A DNA stretch of 64,000 nt from Jeotgalibacillus haloalkalitolerans. GTDB taxonomy: Bacteria; Bacillota; Bacilli; Bacillales; Jeotgalibacillaceae. Position 1 is the stretch's first letter. Each line of letters opens with the position of its first letter. Location of the stretch: NCBI RefSeq assembly GCF_034427455.1, contig NZ_JAXQNN010000006.1, positions 62,001 to 126,000 on the forward strand, in the 5' to 3' direction. The notes beneath the pieces are model-generated. The model had not been told where the DNA came from and did not search any database. It saw only the letters and a list, made by a program, of their open reading frames with translations. Of this stretch, positions 10,401 to 18,058 are shown one piece after another. The translations under genes were made by a program, and so were the position numbers.

Positions 10401-10929
10401 GAATACCGAGGAAGGCACTTTTAACGTTCAGTAAATCCTGACTCGTCTCAATTAATAACAGATCCGCACCGCCATCGATCAGCCCTTTTGCCTGTTCAGC
10501 ATAAGACGCTTTCAACTGTTCAAAAGTGGCGCCTCCTGTTACGCTTAACGTTTTTGTTGTAGGACCCATAGAGCCTGCAACAAATCGCGGGCGCTCTTCA
10601 GTAGACCATTTCGCAGCGGATTTTTTCGCAATTTCAGCGCCAAGACGAGACAGTTTATACGCATCAGAAGCGATATCATACTCTTCCAGCACCACGCTCA
10701 TACTGCCAAATGTATTAGTTTCCACGATATCTGCACCTGCTTCAAAGTAGGCGTCATGGATTTTTTCTAATAAATCCGGACGTGTACGGTTCAGGTTTTC
10801 GTTACACCCTTCAAGGTCTTCCCCACCGAAATCTTCTGCTGTCAGGTTCGCATCCTGTAGCATCGTGCCCATCGCACCGTCCATAATCAGGATTCTTTTC
10901 TCAAGCTGTTCATTGAATAATGTGCGCAC
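7495..10929 (-). CDS. metH: Cobalamin-dependent methionine synthase
   Basis: An enzyme of 1144 residues that transfers the methyl group of 5-methyl-tetrahydrofolate through methylcobalamin to homocysteine. Modules in order: homocysteine/zinc domain (about 1-310, with zinc cysteines in GLNCATGP and GGCCGTTP), pterin-binding domain (about 340-610), B12 cap and Rossmann domains (about 640-880, with the GDVHDIGKN lower-ligand His motif), and SAM-binding reactivation domain (about 910-1144). The GTG at 10929 is chosen because AGGAGG lies 8 nt upstream. It overlaps the end of the upstream YitJ-type gene by 20 nt, indicating translational coupling. It is controlled by the SAM riboswitch at 12844. 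The presence of MetH implies that the cell imports or makes B12. Confidence 0.96.
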   Translation of the reverse strand: MRTLFNEQLEKRILIMDGAMGTMLQDANLTAEDFGGEDLEGCNENLNRTRPDLLEKIHDAYFEAGADIVETNTFGSMSVVLEEYDIASDAYKLSRLGAEIAKKSAAKWSTEERPRFVAGSMGPTTKTLSVTGGATFEQLKASYAEQAKGLIDGGADLLLIETSQDLLNVKSAFLGIQDAFKKTGKELPLMISGTIEPMGTTLAGQTIDSFYISVEHMNPVSVGLNCATGPEFMQDHIRSLSEINQSYVSCYPNAGLPDEEGVYHETPETLAKKLSGFAEKGWLNIVGGCCGTTPAHIKAIAEAMKHYEPRRHKPKKEHTVSGIEPLIYDDPSMRPLMIGERTNVIGSRKFKRLIAEGKIEEASEIARAQVKKGAHVIDICLADPDREEEADMEVFMQEVVKKVKVPLVIDSTDEKVIEKALRYSQGKSIINSINLEDGLERFDAVVPLAKQYGAALVVGTIDEKGMGVTAERKLEIAERSYKILTEDYGVDPTDIIFDPLVFPVGTGDEQYIGSANATVEGIRLIKEAFPETQTVLGVSNVSFGLPPVGREVLNAVYLYHCTLAGLDYAIVNTEKLERFASIDPEEVKMAEKLLFETTDETLADFTAFYRGKKKETISDLPDMTLDERLAYYVVEGTKEGLLPDLEQALKEFDEPLSIINGPLMTGMKEVGRLFNDNQLIVAEVLQSAEVMKAAVAFLEPHMEATDESSSKGKVILATVKGDVHDIGKNLVEIILSNNGYEVVDLGIKVTPPELIEAIEREKPDIVGLSGLLVKSAQQMVITAGDMREKGLEVPILVGGAALSRKFVDSKISNNYDGLVLYAKDAMNGLSLANQLQDELERAKLSEEILAKQEKLQAQEPRPTREAAVGVLKKPSVAEATVFVPNDTKRHVISSYSVAHVEAYINMQMLLGHHLGVKGKISRLLEEKDEKTLKVKETVDHLIEDVKREGLITPAAVYQFFPAQSEGDDVIIYHPETGQEIERFTFPRQPRAPYLCLADYLRSKESGVMDYVGFFTVTAGRGIREKAQQYKEEGRFLESHALQALALETAEGFAELLHQQMRDRWGFPDPVDFTMQERFSAKYQGQRFSFGYPACPELEDQEKLFKLIRPEEIGVQLTDGFMMEPEASVSAIVFAHPDARYFNVM

Positions 10930-12760
10930 GTTGGTTTCCTCCTCGCTTTGCCGCCTGCTCATTGGCATAGCGTGTTAGTTCTGCTGTCATTTCATAGCGC
11001 ATAAATGGTGTAATCAGGTAGATGCCATTAAACAGATCAAGCGCTGTATCAATTAGAGACTTTGTAATCGCAAGCCCTTCCTGATATGACTTTTCACGAT
11101 CTCCTGACACTGCAGCCATGCGGTCTCTTACCTGCTCAGTCAATTTGATACCCGGTACTTCATTATGCAGAAAATCTGCATTTTTACTGCTTGTCAGCGG
11201 CATCAGACCAATATATACAGGTTTGCCAAGATCTTTTACTGCTTCAGCTGTCTGAATCAGCTTTTCCTCTGAAAATACAGGCTGACTCATAAAGTAATCA
11301 GCGCCGGCTGAGATTTTTTTCTCAAGACGCTGTACCGCTCTTTCCACACTTCTGACATTCGGGTTAAAAGCGGCGCCAATGGTAAAGGATGCTTTTTCTC
11401 CGAGGTCTTTCCCTGACATGGACATCCCGTTATTCAGCTGTTGAATCATTTCGATCAGTTCAAACGATGATACGTCGTAAACTGAAGCCGCACCAGGGAA
11501 ATCCCCAACCTTTGTCGGATCACCTGTGACAGCAAGTATATCGTGAAGTCCAAGTGTATGAAGTCCCATCAGGTGACTTTGGAGGCCGATCAGGTTACGG
11601 TCTCTGCACGTTAAATGAACGAGCGGACGCACACCCTGCTGCTTAATCAAATAACCGAGTGATTCATTGGAAACGCGCGGGCTTGCCAGGGAATTATCAG
11701 CAAGTGTAACGGCATCCGCTCCTGCTGCGCCTAGTGCTTTCGCGCCTTCAATAAAGGTATCTGTATACAGCTTTTTAGGAGGGTCCAGTTCAACAATGAC
11801 TGACTTGCGGTCTCTGACAATGTCTGTGAGCGGCTCAGGCAGATCCTTCTGTCTTGAGCGCACCACGATTTTTTCAGCTTTCTCTACTCTTTTTTCAGTA
11901 ATTGGTTCAAGACCTTTCAAAGCCCGACTGAATGCTCTGATATGATCAGGTGTCGTTCCGCAGCACCCACCAAGCAGTCTCACGCCCTGTTCTCTGAATG
12001 CAGGCGCCACCTCTCCAAAATAATCGGCATTGTTGCTGTACTGAAGAGAACCTTCTGAGTAAGATGGAAGACTGGCATTTGGATAACAGGACAGATACGC
12101 CTTTTCCGGCAGCGGCACCTGCTCAAGTGACTTAATCATATGGAATGGTCCCTGCCTGCAATTCAGCCCGACTACATCCGCTCCAAGCTGTTCAAGCTCA
12201 AGCAGTGCTTCAGCGACCGGCTTACCATTTTGCATGACATCCGGCTCCTGAACCGAAATATGCGCGATAATTGGCAGATCCGTTTCTTTTCTGGCAATTT
12301 CAATGACTGCTGCCAGTTCCTCAAAATCGTAATACGTTTCAAACAGTAAACCGTCTACTCCCTCTAACAGTAAACAGTAAAGCTGTTCCCGGAATGTCCG
12401 CTTAATTTCATTCAGATCAATGGACTGTGGACGGAAGCTTCTGATCCCGCCGATTGTACCGAGAATAAACGTATCTTCTTTTGCCGCAGCCTTCGCGTTT
12501 TTAACAGCTGCAGTATTAATTTCTTTTACTTTTTCCTCGAGACCGTATCGCTCAAGCTTATGATAATTTGCTCCATAAGTATTTGTCTGAATGACATCTG
12601 CTCCTGCATCTATATAAGCCTGATGAATCTGCTGTATATGTGTTGCATGTGAAAGATTTAATTCTTCAAAGCACTGGTCAGAACCATATGAATACAGGAG
12701 GGTTCCCATTGCGCCATCACCAATCAGTATCCGTTTTTTCATTTCTTCAAGTAAATTCAT
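10910..12760 (-). CDS. yitJ: Bifunctional homocysteine S-methyltransferase / methylenetetrahydrofolate reductase
   Basis: A 616-residue fusion of the YitJ type. The N-terminal homocysteine methyltransferase domain (about 1-290) has the zinc cysteines in GLNCRQGP and GGCCGTTPDHIRAF. The C-terminal MTHFR domain (about 325-600) reduces 5,10-methylene-THF to the methyl donor used by MetH, with VTLADNSLASPR and HLTCRDRN motifs. The ATG at 12760 has AAGGGTG upstream. It is the first gene of a two-gene operon with metH, whose start it overlaps, so methyl-donor production and use are coupled. A SAM-I riboswitch and terminator precede it. Confidence 0.94.
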   Translation of the reverse strand: MNLLEEMKKRILIGDGAMGTLLYSYGSDQCFEELNLSHATHIQQIHQAYIDAGADVIQTNTYGANYHKLERYGLEEKVKEINTAAVKNAKAAAKEDTFILGTIGGIRSFRPQSIDLNEIKRTFREQLYCLLLEGVDGLLFETYYDFEELAAVIEIARKETDLPIIAHISVQEPDVMQNGKPVAEALLELEQLGADVVGLNCRQGPFHMIKSLEQVPLPEKAYLSCYPNASLPSYSEGSLQYSNNADYFGEVAPAFREQGVRLLGGCCGTTPDHIRAFSRALKGLEPITEKRVEKAEKIVVRSRQKDLPEPLTDIVRDRKSVIVELDPPKKLYTDTFIEGAKALGAAGADAVTLADNSLASPRVSNESLGYLIKQQGVRPLVHLTCRDRNLIGLQSHLMGLHTLGLHDILAVTGDPTKVGDFPGAASVYDVSSFELIEMIQQLNNGMSMSGKDLGEKASFTIGAAFNPNVRSVERAVQRLEKKISAGADYFMSQPVFSEEKLIQTAEAVKDLGKPVYIGLMPLTSSKNADFLHNEVPGIKLTEQVRDRMAAVSGDREKSYQEGLAITKSLIDTALDLFNGIYLITPFMRYEMTAELTRYANEQAAKRGGNQRAHIIQ

Positions 12761-12792
12761 TTCGTCACCCTTCCTGCTTAATAACGTGTATA

Positions 12793-12832
12793 TACAAAAA
12801 AGCCCTCTTTCATCATAGATAAGAAGGCTTTA
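12793..12832 (-). terminator. SAM-riboswitch expression-platform terminator
   Basis: On the minus strand AAGCCTTCTT pairs imperfectly with AAAGAGGGCTT and is followed by TTTTTTG. It sits between the aptamer and the YitJ-type gene and fits SAM-dependent attenuation. Confidence 0.8.
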
Positions 12833-12843
12833 GACAACTAAGC

Positions 12844-12951
12844 TTCTTATCTTCCCTGCCTATTTGCAGGATGGATTTAGCACCTTTTCACTGATGTGAA
12901 GGTTGCTGAGGTTTCAACGGGCCTTGTCCCTACGCCTCTCTTGATAAGAAT
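12844..12951 (-). promoter_or_regulatory. SAM-I (S-box) riboswitch aptamer
   Basis: Minus-strand S-box landmarks in order: TTCTTATCAAGAG, GGCGTAGGGACAAGGCCC, GAAACCTCAGCAACC, AAGGTGCTAAATCC, GCAGGGAAGATAAGAA. The first and last words pair as P1. It lies upstream of the YitJ-metH operon. Confidence 0.96.
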
Positions 12952-13055
12952 CCACGCTATTCAATTAATTATGACAACTTTACAAGAAAGAGGGCTGTTG
13001 TGTCAATAGGAGCGGTGATTAAAGTGTATTTAAATGTGATCTGGTTCATTCTCTT

Positions 13056-13090
13056 AAAAAAAGAGCCCGGGACCAGGCCTCAGACTCTTG
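13056..13090 (-). terminator. Terminator downstream of the lipoprotein gene and repeat
   Basis: On the minus strand AAGAG ... CTCTT encloses further pairs with several G-U (TCTGAGG against TCCCGGG), followed by TTTTTTT. Family A repeat copy 5 lies between the gene stop and this hairpin. Confidence 0.7.
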
Positions 13091-13091
13091 A

Positions 13092-13221
13092 ATCGTTTCG
13101 CTGCGCTTCAGGCGGACGCTTTCCGGACGGAGGTTGCTGAGCCTCCTCAGCCTGCGGCTTCCGGGGTCTCAGCTTCCCTCTATTCGTCCCGGAGTCGCCG
13201 CCTTCCGCTCCGCTACACTAA
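13092..13221 (-). repeat. Interspersed palindromic repeat, family A, copy 5
   Basis: Read on the minus strand: TTAGTGTAGCGGAGCGGAAG, GGACGAATAGAGGGAAGCTG, AGACCCCGGAAGCCGC, CTCCGTCCGGAAAGCGTCCG, CCTGAAGCGCAGCGAAACGA. It is nearly the same as the copy at 33390. Confidence 0.9.
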
Positions 13222-13269
13222 TATTTCATTAAAAATTCTATATTTTTACTCTACATATTTAAAAACAAC

Positions 13270-13800
13270 TTAATCTAAAGATGTAATTCCCGGCAGTCTC
13301 CATTCAACTTCTTCTTCACCGATTGTGCCTAAGAGTTTGAATGCAGTTGTTGATGCTGATTCGTATTGCAGTGAGCCTTCAGCTGTTTCTCCTGCTGCGA
13401 TTGTCCATTCTGATGGATCGCCGTATGCCGTTTTCTCTTCGTCTGAAAGATCTGTCAGTGTAAAGTCTTCTGATGATAATGATACTTCTTCTTCACCGTT
13501 ATTGGTCACTGTCATGTTAATTTCAAACATACGGTTTGTGTCATCGATCTGTTCTGCTACGCCTGTGTCAGTAACTGTTAGCGTGATGTCACCCGCTGTC
13601 ACTTCGTCCCCAACGAGATACAGTTCAGGTTCAGCGCTTTCTTCGCTTTCAGACTCCTCTGCTGAAGTATCCTCTGTCTCTTCTGCCGCTTCTTCTGTTG
13701 CTGTTTCTTCTTCTGTTTCTGCTGACTCTGATGATTCGTCTGAGCAGGCTGCCAGCATAAGTGCAGCTGCCATTGCAGATACTAACCAAAATTTCTTCAT
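13270..13800 (-). CDS. Secreted lipoprotein with DUF4352-like domain
   Basis: A 176-residue lipoprotein. The signal peptide ends in a lipobox (LAAC, Cys at residue 19) for anchoring to the outer face of the membrane. An acidic Ser/Glu/Thr-rich linker (about 22-57) precedes an Ig-like beta domain (about 58-175) with the VGDEVTAGDITLTV opening and a NMTVTNNGEEEVSLSSEDF segment typical of DUF4352-like proteins. Function is unknown. The ATG at 13800 has AGGAGGG 8 nt upstream. The strongly acidic linker would suit a halotolerant host, though this is only suggestive. Confidence 0.8.
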   Translation of the reverse strand: MKKFWLVSAMAAALMLAACSDESSESAETEEETATEEAAEETEDTSAEESESEESAEPELYLVGDEVTAGDITLTVTDTGVAEQIDDTNRMFEINMTVTNNGEEEVSLSSEDFTLTDLSDEEKTAYGDPSEWTIAAGETAEGSLQYESASTTAFKLLGTIGEEEVEWRLPGITSLD

Positions 13801-13949
13801 ATGGAAAACCCTCCTGAATATGTATGTCTGGGTTCAGTATGATTCGTAAATCGAAACAAATCAACTAATTACCTTTAAAAGGAAATAAGTTTAAATCTTC
13901 TCTATCTTCGCAATATTTTGTTAGAATTCATTTAAAGGAGAGATGTATA

Positions 13950-14591
13950 ATGTGCGGAAGATTTTCGCTGGTAGAAGCGATGTATAATCTGCAGCAATAT
14001 TATCAATTCGAAATGCGAGATGATTTTCTTTATACACCTAACGAAAACCTTGCACCGAGTCAGCAGGCTGCAGCTGTCGTTCAGTTAAATGGCACCCGTT
14101 ATCCAGCTTCATTCAGGTGGGGGCTGATTCCGCCATTTGCAAAAGATGAAAAGATTGGTTACAAAACGTTTAATGCGCGGTCTGAAACAGTAGCAGAAAA
14201 GCCAAGCTTCAGGAAAGCCTTTGGGTCAAAGCGCTGTCTTATACCGGCAAGCTCGTTTTATGAATGGAAAAAGTCAGGGAAAGAAAAACAGCCTTTTGAG
14301 ATTAAGAGGCTTGACGGAGAACCGATCACATTTGCAGGCTTATGGGAGTCATGGCGGAATGGGGACGAGATCATCAGAAGCTGTACAATCTTAACAACTG
14401 AACCAAATGATCTGATGGCTGATATTCATAACAGAATGCCCGTTATACTTGAGAAAGACAGGTTCAATCAGTGGCTGAATCCGGAAGAAAATAAAGACTC
14501 TCTTAAACAGCTCCTGAAGCCATGTGCAAACGGGCTGCTGAAGGCTGAAGCAATTTCAGACGACAGATTTAAAAGGTCCGGCACCTCTTAG
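13950..14591 (+). CDS. SOS response-associated peptidase (SRAP/YedK-HMCES family)
   Basis: A 213-residue protein that forms a thiazolidine DNA-protein crosslink with abasic sites in single-stranded DNA to shield them. The catalytic Cys is residue 2 (MCGRFSL, exposed after Met removal). Other conserved features: NARSET, the Glu in SSFYEWKK, and the His in DIHNRMPVIL. The ATG at 13950 has AAAGGAGAG upstream. The TAG stop lies inside the 3' arm region of the downstream terminator. Confidence 0.93.
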   Translation: MCGRFSLVEAMYNLQQYYQFEMRDDFLYTPNENLAPSQQAAAVVQLNGTRYPASFRWGLIPPFAKDEKIGYKTFNARSETVAEKPSFRKAFGSKRCLIPASSFYEWKKSGKEKQPFEIKRLDGEPITFAGLWESWRNGDEIIRSCTILTTEPNDLMADIHNRMPVILEKDRFNQWLNPEENKDSLKQLLKPCANGLLKAEAISDDRFKRSGTS

Positions 14592-14613
14592 TTAAGAGAT
14601 GACGGACCTTTTT
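14571..14613. terminator. Bidirectional terminator overlapping the SRAP stop codon
   Basis: AAAGGTCCG (14572-14580) pairs with CGGACCTTT (14603-14611), and an inner CTCTTA/TAAGAG stem contains the stop codon. T and A runs flank it, so it also serves the convergent Ktr gene ending at 14615. Confidence 0.88.
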
Positions 14614-14614
14614 G

Positions 14615-15271
14615 TTATACACCCTGTTTTTCAAAACGGTGAAGCTTTCTATTCTCACCAATGACAATCAGAACATCGTCTTTTTCAATCCGGTCATCCC
14701 CGCTAGGTGATACAAGCATATCGTGCCTTCTGTAAATTCCGACAATGTTACAGCCAAATCGGTTTCTGACATTCAGTGCAGCGATTGTTTTGCCGATAAT
14801 TTTTGGCGTTGCCTTAATTTCGACCATTGAATGCTCTTCAGACAGTTCAACATAATCAATAAAATGCTTTGAAGCCAGACGGTGGGCAATTCGTCGTGCC
14901 ATATCTTTTTCGGGACGGATGACACGTGTTGCACCTATCTTTTCAAGAACCTTCTGATGATACAGACTGGAGGCTTTTACCCAGATTTCCTTGACTCCAA
15001 GATCAGTGAGAATAATCGTTGTTAAAATACTTGCTTCAATATTTTCCCCAAATGATACAACAACCAGATCAAAGTTTCTGATTCCGGCCTGAATCAGAAG
15101 CTGTTCATCCTGTGCATCTCCCTGGATGACATGTGTAGCAATATCAAAGTATTTATCCACTAACTCTGCATTGCGGTCCATCGCAAACACTTCTGCACCG
15201 ATTTCGTGGAATTCTTCAACAAGATGTCCACCAAAGCTGCCCAGTCCGAGTACTGCAAATTGTTTGTTCAT
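14615..15271 (-). CDS. KtrA/KtrC-type potassium uptake regulatory subunit (TrkA/RCK family)
   Basis: A 218-residue cytoplasmic gating ring subunit for a Ktr potassium channel. The RCK_N Rossmann fold (about 1-130) has the nucleotide motif GLGSFGGHL and an acidic ribose-binding Asp in AMDRNAEL. The RCK_C domain (about 137-215, VEIKATPKIIGKTIAALNV) binds c-di-AMP in characterised relatives. KtrA and KtrC cannot be told apart with confidence here, and no membrane KtrB/KtrD gene is in the window. It starts 29 nt after the PAS-STAS gene with no terminator between, so the B12-sensor, STAS and Ktr genes may be one transcript. Confidence 0.88.
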   Translation of the reverse strand: MNKQFAVLGLGSFGGHLVEEFHEIGAEVFAMDRNAELVDKYFDIATHVIQGDAQDEQLLIQAGIRNFDLVVVSFGENIEASILTTIILTDLGVKEIWVKASSLYHQKVLEKIGATRVIRPEKDMARRIAHRLASKHFIDYVELSEEHSMVEIKATPKIIGKTIAALNVRNRFGCNIVGIYRRHDMLVSPSGDDRIEKDDVLIVIGENRKLHRFEKQGV

Positions 15272-15300
15272 GTCAATCCTTCTTTCTCATTCACTTACTT

Positions 15301-16047
15301 TTAATAAACAATACGTGAGAGCTTATCCTCCAGGTTATTTATAAAAGTAAGCTTTTGCATCGTTTTGATCTGATGAAGAAATGGAGCGTGCTCCGGCTTC
15401 ACTCCGGTTATTGTACACTCAGTTCCGAACAGTGAAAAGCCTTTAATCATTTTTATTAATTCATCAACACCTGCGTTGTCCATCTGACCGACTGATTGCA
15501 GGTCTATAATCACTTCATCGATGTGATTCGCATAAATATTATTTAAAATCCGCTGCTGATTATTTTGGATCAGAGTAACGTTTAAATCCCCGAAGATTGG
15601 GATCAGCACAATCGCACCAGTTAAATGTATGGCAGCAGTACTTAATTCATTAATACGTACAAATGACTTTTCAAGTTCATTCTTTTTTAAAATCAGTTCC
15701 ATATCACTTTCTTCAAGACGGCGCTGATGTTCTTTCACTTTATTCATCAGCTGAACAATCATATGATCTTCCTGCTGGAGGATCATAACCGCCTGGTGTT
15801 CATCCCACTCGATTTGGACGGTAAACAGTGAAATGGTTCCTTCTACAGTGACTAAATTCAACTCTAACTTTTCTACATGCTTATCCTGTATAAATCTGAC
15901 GGCTTTTTCCCGGCTTTCATGATCAACCCAATCGAGAAATGAAGCGGATCTGCCAAGCAGTTTCAGTGCTTTGCCCGAAGCTTCTACTATATTTAATGAA
16001 TGATCAATGATCACCACAGGCATCGGCATGGCATTAAGGTGGATCAA
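15301..16047 (-). CDS. PAS-STAS signalling protein (RsbR-like architecture)
   Basis: A 248-residue soluble protein: PAS-like sensor (about 7-95, MPMPVVIIDHSLNIVEASGK), coiled-coil linker (about 98-130), and C-terminal STAS domain (about 133-245, VLIPIFGDLN, EVIIDLQSVGQMDNAGVDEL). This order resembles the RsbR co-antagonists of the stressosome. The site normally bearing a phosphorylated Ser/Thr after the conserved Asp reads MDNAGVD here, so regulation by an RsbT-like kinase is uncertain. The start is TTG at 16047 with AAAGGAGG lying in the last codons of the upstream B12-domain gene, so the two are translationally coupled. Confidence 0.8.
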   Translation of the reverse strand: MIHLNAMPMPVVIIDHSLNIVEASGKALKLLGRSASFLDWVDHESREKAVRFIQDKHVEKLELNLVTVEGTISLFTVQIEWDEHQAVMILQQEDHMIVQLMNKVKEHQRRLEESDMELILKKNELEKSFVRINELSTAAIHLTGAIVLIPIFGDLNVTLIQNNQQRILNNIYANHIDEVIIDLQSVGQMDNAGVDELIKMIKGFSLFGTECTITGVKPEHAPFLHQIKTMQKLTFINNLEDKLSRIVY

Positions 16048-16050
16048 CTT

Positions 16051-16710
16051 TTATTTTCCTCCTTTAGTGCGATCTGTCAGCCAGGCAGATAGCTCGCTTC
16101 CTTCCTGAATGATCGTTACCTTCGTGTCATCAGCTTTATCGAGCAGCTGATCAGGAAGTGATAGGAATCTTCCGCCGATCAGCAGTTCAATGTTTTCAAA
16201 GCGTTCCATCAGTCTCTGTATATATGAAGGGACTTTTTCTCCCTGCTTCAGCATACTTGCCGACATCCCTATCACATCCGGCTCCCAGTTCACTGCCATT
16301 GTTAATACAAACTCAACAGGCAGATTAGCACCCATAAGGCGGACTTCATAGCCATTTTCCTCAAAGATCTGTGCAATCATACGGATGCCAAGGTCATGCT
16401 CCTCCTGTTCAACACAGAAAAATAAAGCTCTTCCCTGATCCTGTACTTTATTTTTAATTCTTGGCAGTAAAACTTCATGCTTATAACGCGCCAGTGTAAA
16501 ATCACACGTAGTCGTTGCAAGGTGTTCATCTGCAACTGAGATTTCATTCTCCTGCCACTTCTTTCCGATCTCAACCATTGCAGGTGTCAACAGTTGATAA
16601 AATATATCTTCAGTGGAAGTTCCATTTTCCACTTCATTCATGACATACTCCCATGCCTTTTCCTGATCTCCATCAAGCAGAACATGTGTGAAATCCGTTA
16701 CGGTTTCCAT
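16051..16710 (-). CDS. Stand-alone B12-binding domain protein with CarH/LitR-type photoreceptor signature
   Basis: A 219-residue protein with a four-helix cap (about 1-88) and a B12-binding Rossmann domain (about 93-215). It has W52, then nine residues, then E62-H63: the Wx9EH motif that caps the adenosyl group in B12 photoreceptors such as CarH. The lower-ligand motif is E-x-H-x-x-G (E103, H105, G108), a variant of the DxHxxG seen in MetH. There is no MerR DNA-binding domain, unlike CarH/LitR. It therefore probably signals through a partner, most likely the PAS-STAS protein encoded 3 nt downstream. The ATG at 16710 has AAGGAGTG upstream. Alternatively it could be a corrinoid shuttle protein, but no methyltransferase is adjacent. 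Confidence 0.8.
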   Translation of the reverse strand: METVTDFTHVLLDGDQEKAWEYVMNEVENGTSTEDIFYQLLTPAMVEIGKKWQENEISVADEHLATTTCDFTLARYKHEVLLPRIKNKVQDQGRALFFCVEQEEHDLGIRMIAQIFEENGYEVRLMGANLPVEFVLTMAVNWEPDVIGMSASMLKQGEKVPSYIQRLMERFENIELLIGGRFLSLPDQLLDKADDTKVTIIQEGSELSAWLTDRTKGGK

Positions 16711-16802
16711 GATATGATCACTCCTTAATTTTTCGAGTGTCTAACTTATATACAGATTTTCGTTGTTCTGCTACAGAAAGTCAACTATTCCACTTTCAGG
16801 GT

Positions 16803-17927
16803 TCAGACAGACTGCCACTCACCGCGGTACATCGTCACCTCTTCAAGCTCTACACCCAATTCCTTTGTATATCGCTTAATTTTTTTCACTTCCCCCGGGG
16901 TCACAAAGGATAGAACCGTTCCCTTTGCTCCTGCCCGGCCTGTTCTGCCTGAACGGTGGATATACTGATCAAGTGATTCGGCAGCATCCATATGAATCAC
17001 ATAAGTGACTTCCTCAATATCAAGCCCTCTTGTTGCAAGGTCTGTCGCTAACAGAAGCGGCAGCTCGCCCTTACGGAATTTACGCATTGAGGCTGCTCTT
17101 TCTTCTTTCGTCAAGTCACTATGCAGCACAGCGATTTCAAGGTTTTTGTAGTTCAGTTTTTCTGCAGCCGTCATAACATCAAGTACTTCCTGCATGAATG
17201 CCAATGACTTTTCCTGTTTCATGGAATCCATCCGGACCATTCTTCTGATCATATCGATTTTTTCACGGTGCTCGCAGACCATATACTGATGACGGACATC
17301 TCCCTGCAGTACTTCTTCACGCCCTACTTTAATGACCTCAGGGGACTTCATGATTCCTTTACCGTCTTCAATTACTTCCTCAGGTAAAGTGGCGGAAAAC
17401 ATCGCCATCTGTCTCTGATCAGCAAGCGTGCTTTTAATGATCTGTCCAATTGACTCTCTATGTTCCGGCAAAAGAAGCTGATCTGCTTCATCCAGGATTA
17501 CGGTTCTGATCTCATGTGTTTTCAGTTTCTTTTGTTTAATCAGCTCAAGAATTCTGCCTGGTGTACCGACGATCACATGCGGCTGTTTTTTCAACTTTTC
17601 AAGCTGTCTTTTCGGGTTCGCTCCACCAATAATGGATGCAGATTTCATTCCGGCATCTTTCCCCCACTGCTGCAGCACATCGAGTATCTGCATTGACAGC
17701 TCCTTAGATGGGGCAAGGATCAATGCCTGTGGAAGCTTTTGATCAGCCTTAAGGTTTTCAATCAGGGGCAACACATAAGAAAGTGTTTTCCCTGTTCCTG
17801 TTGGCGATTCCGCAATTACATCTATTCCTTCTATCATCAGCGGGATGACTTTCTCCTGTACCGCTGTCATTTTTTCAAACCCTGTATCATTCCACTTAGT
17901 TAGTGTTTTTTCAAGCATCTTTTCCAC
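16803..17927 (-). CDS. yfmL: DEAD-box ATP-dependent RNA helicase, YfmL-like
   Basis: A 374-residue minimal DEAD-box protein. Motifs in order: Q-motif Gln in MTAVQEKVIP, Walker A in SPTGTGKT, PSKEL, GTPGR, DEAD (LDEADQLL), SAT, then HRSGRTGRAG in domain 2. There is no long C-terminal RNA-binding extension, matching YfmL (ribosome assembly and cold tolerance in B. subtilis) rather than CshA/CshB. The gene symbol is by similarity of length and architecture. The ribosome-binding site GGAGAG lies upstream of the ATG at 17927. It is monocistronic. Confidence 0.88.
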   Translation of the reverse strand: MEKMLEKTLTKWNDTGFEKMTAVQEKVIPLMIEGIDVIAESPTGTGKTLSYVLPLIENLKADQKLPQALILAPSKELSMQILDVLQQWGKDAGMKSASIIGGANPKRQLEKLKKQPHVIVGTPGRILELIKQKKLKTHEIRTVILDEADQLLLPEHRESIGQIIKSTLADQRQMAMFSATLPEEVIEDGKGIMKSPEVIKVGREEVLQGDVRHQYMVCEHREKIDMIRRMVRMDSMKQEKSLAFMQEVLDVMTAAEKLNYKNLEIAVLHSDLTKEERAASMRKFRKGELPLLLATDLATRGLDIEEVTYVIHMDAAESLDQYIHRSGRTGRAGAKGTVLSFVTPGEVKKIKRYTKELGVELEEVTMYRGEWQSV

Positions 17928-17984
17928 TCTCCGTTCATCTCATTGCTTATTATTGTACCATTTTCATTTAAATTACGCAGGAAT

Positions 17985-18019
17985 CAAAAAAGAGACAGGA
18001 TTTGATGATCCTTGTCTCT
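17985..18019 (-). terminator. Terminator of the yfiBC operon
   Basis: On the minus strand AGAGACAAGGAT pairs with ATCCTGTCTCT (one bulge), followed by TTTTTTG. It lies about 40 nt past the YfiC-like stop. Confidence 0.85.
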
Positions 18020-18058
18020 GAGTGATCTTATTCAATTCATCATTTGAACAGGCATGTA

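Noticed and set aside
13325-13849. 174-codon plus-strand frame opposite the DUF4352 lipoprotein
   Set aside because: It is the antisense shadow of an acidic Ser/Glu-rich coding sequence, with no ribosome-binding site and low complexity.
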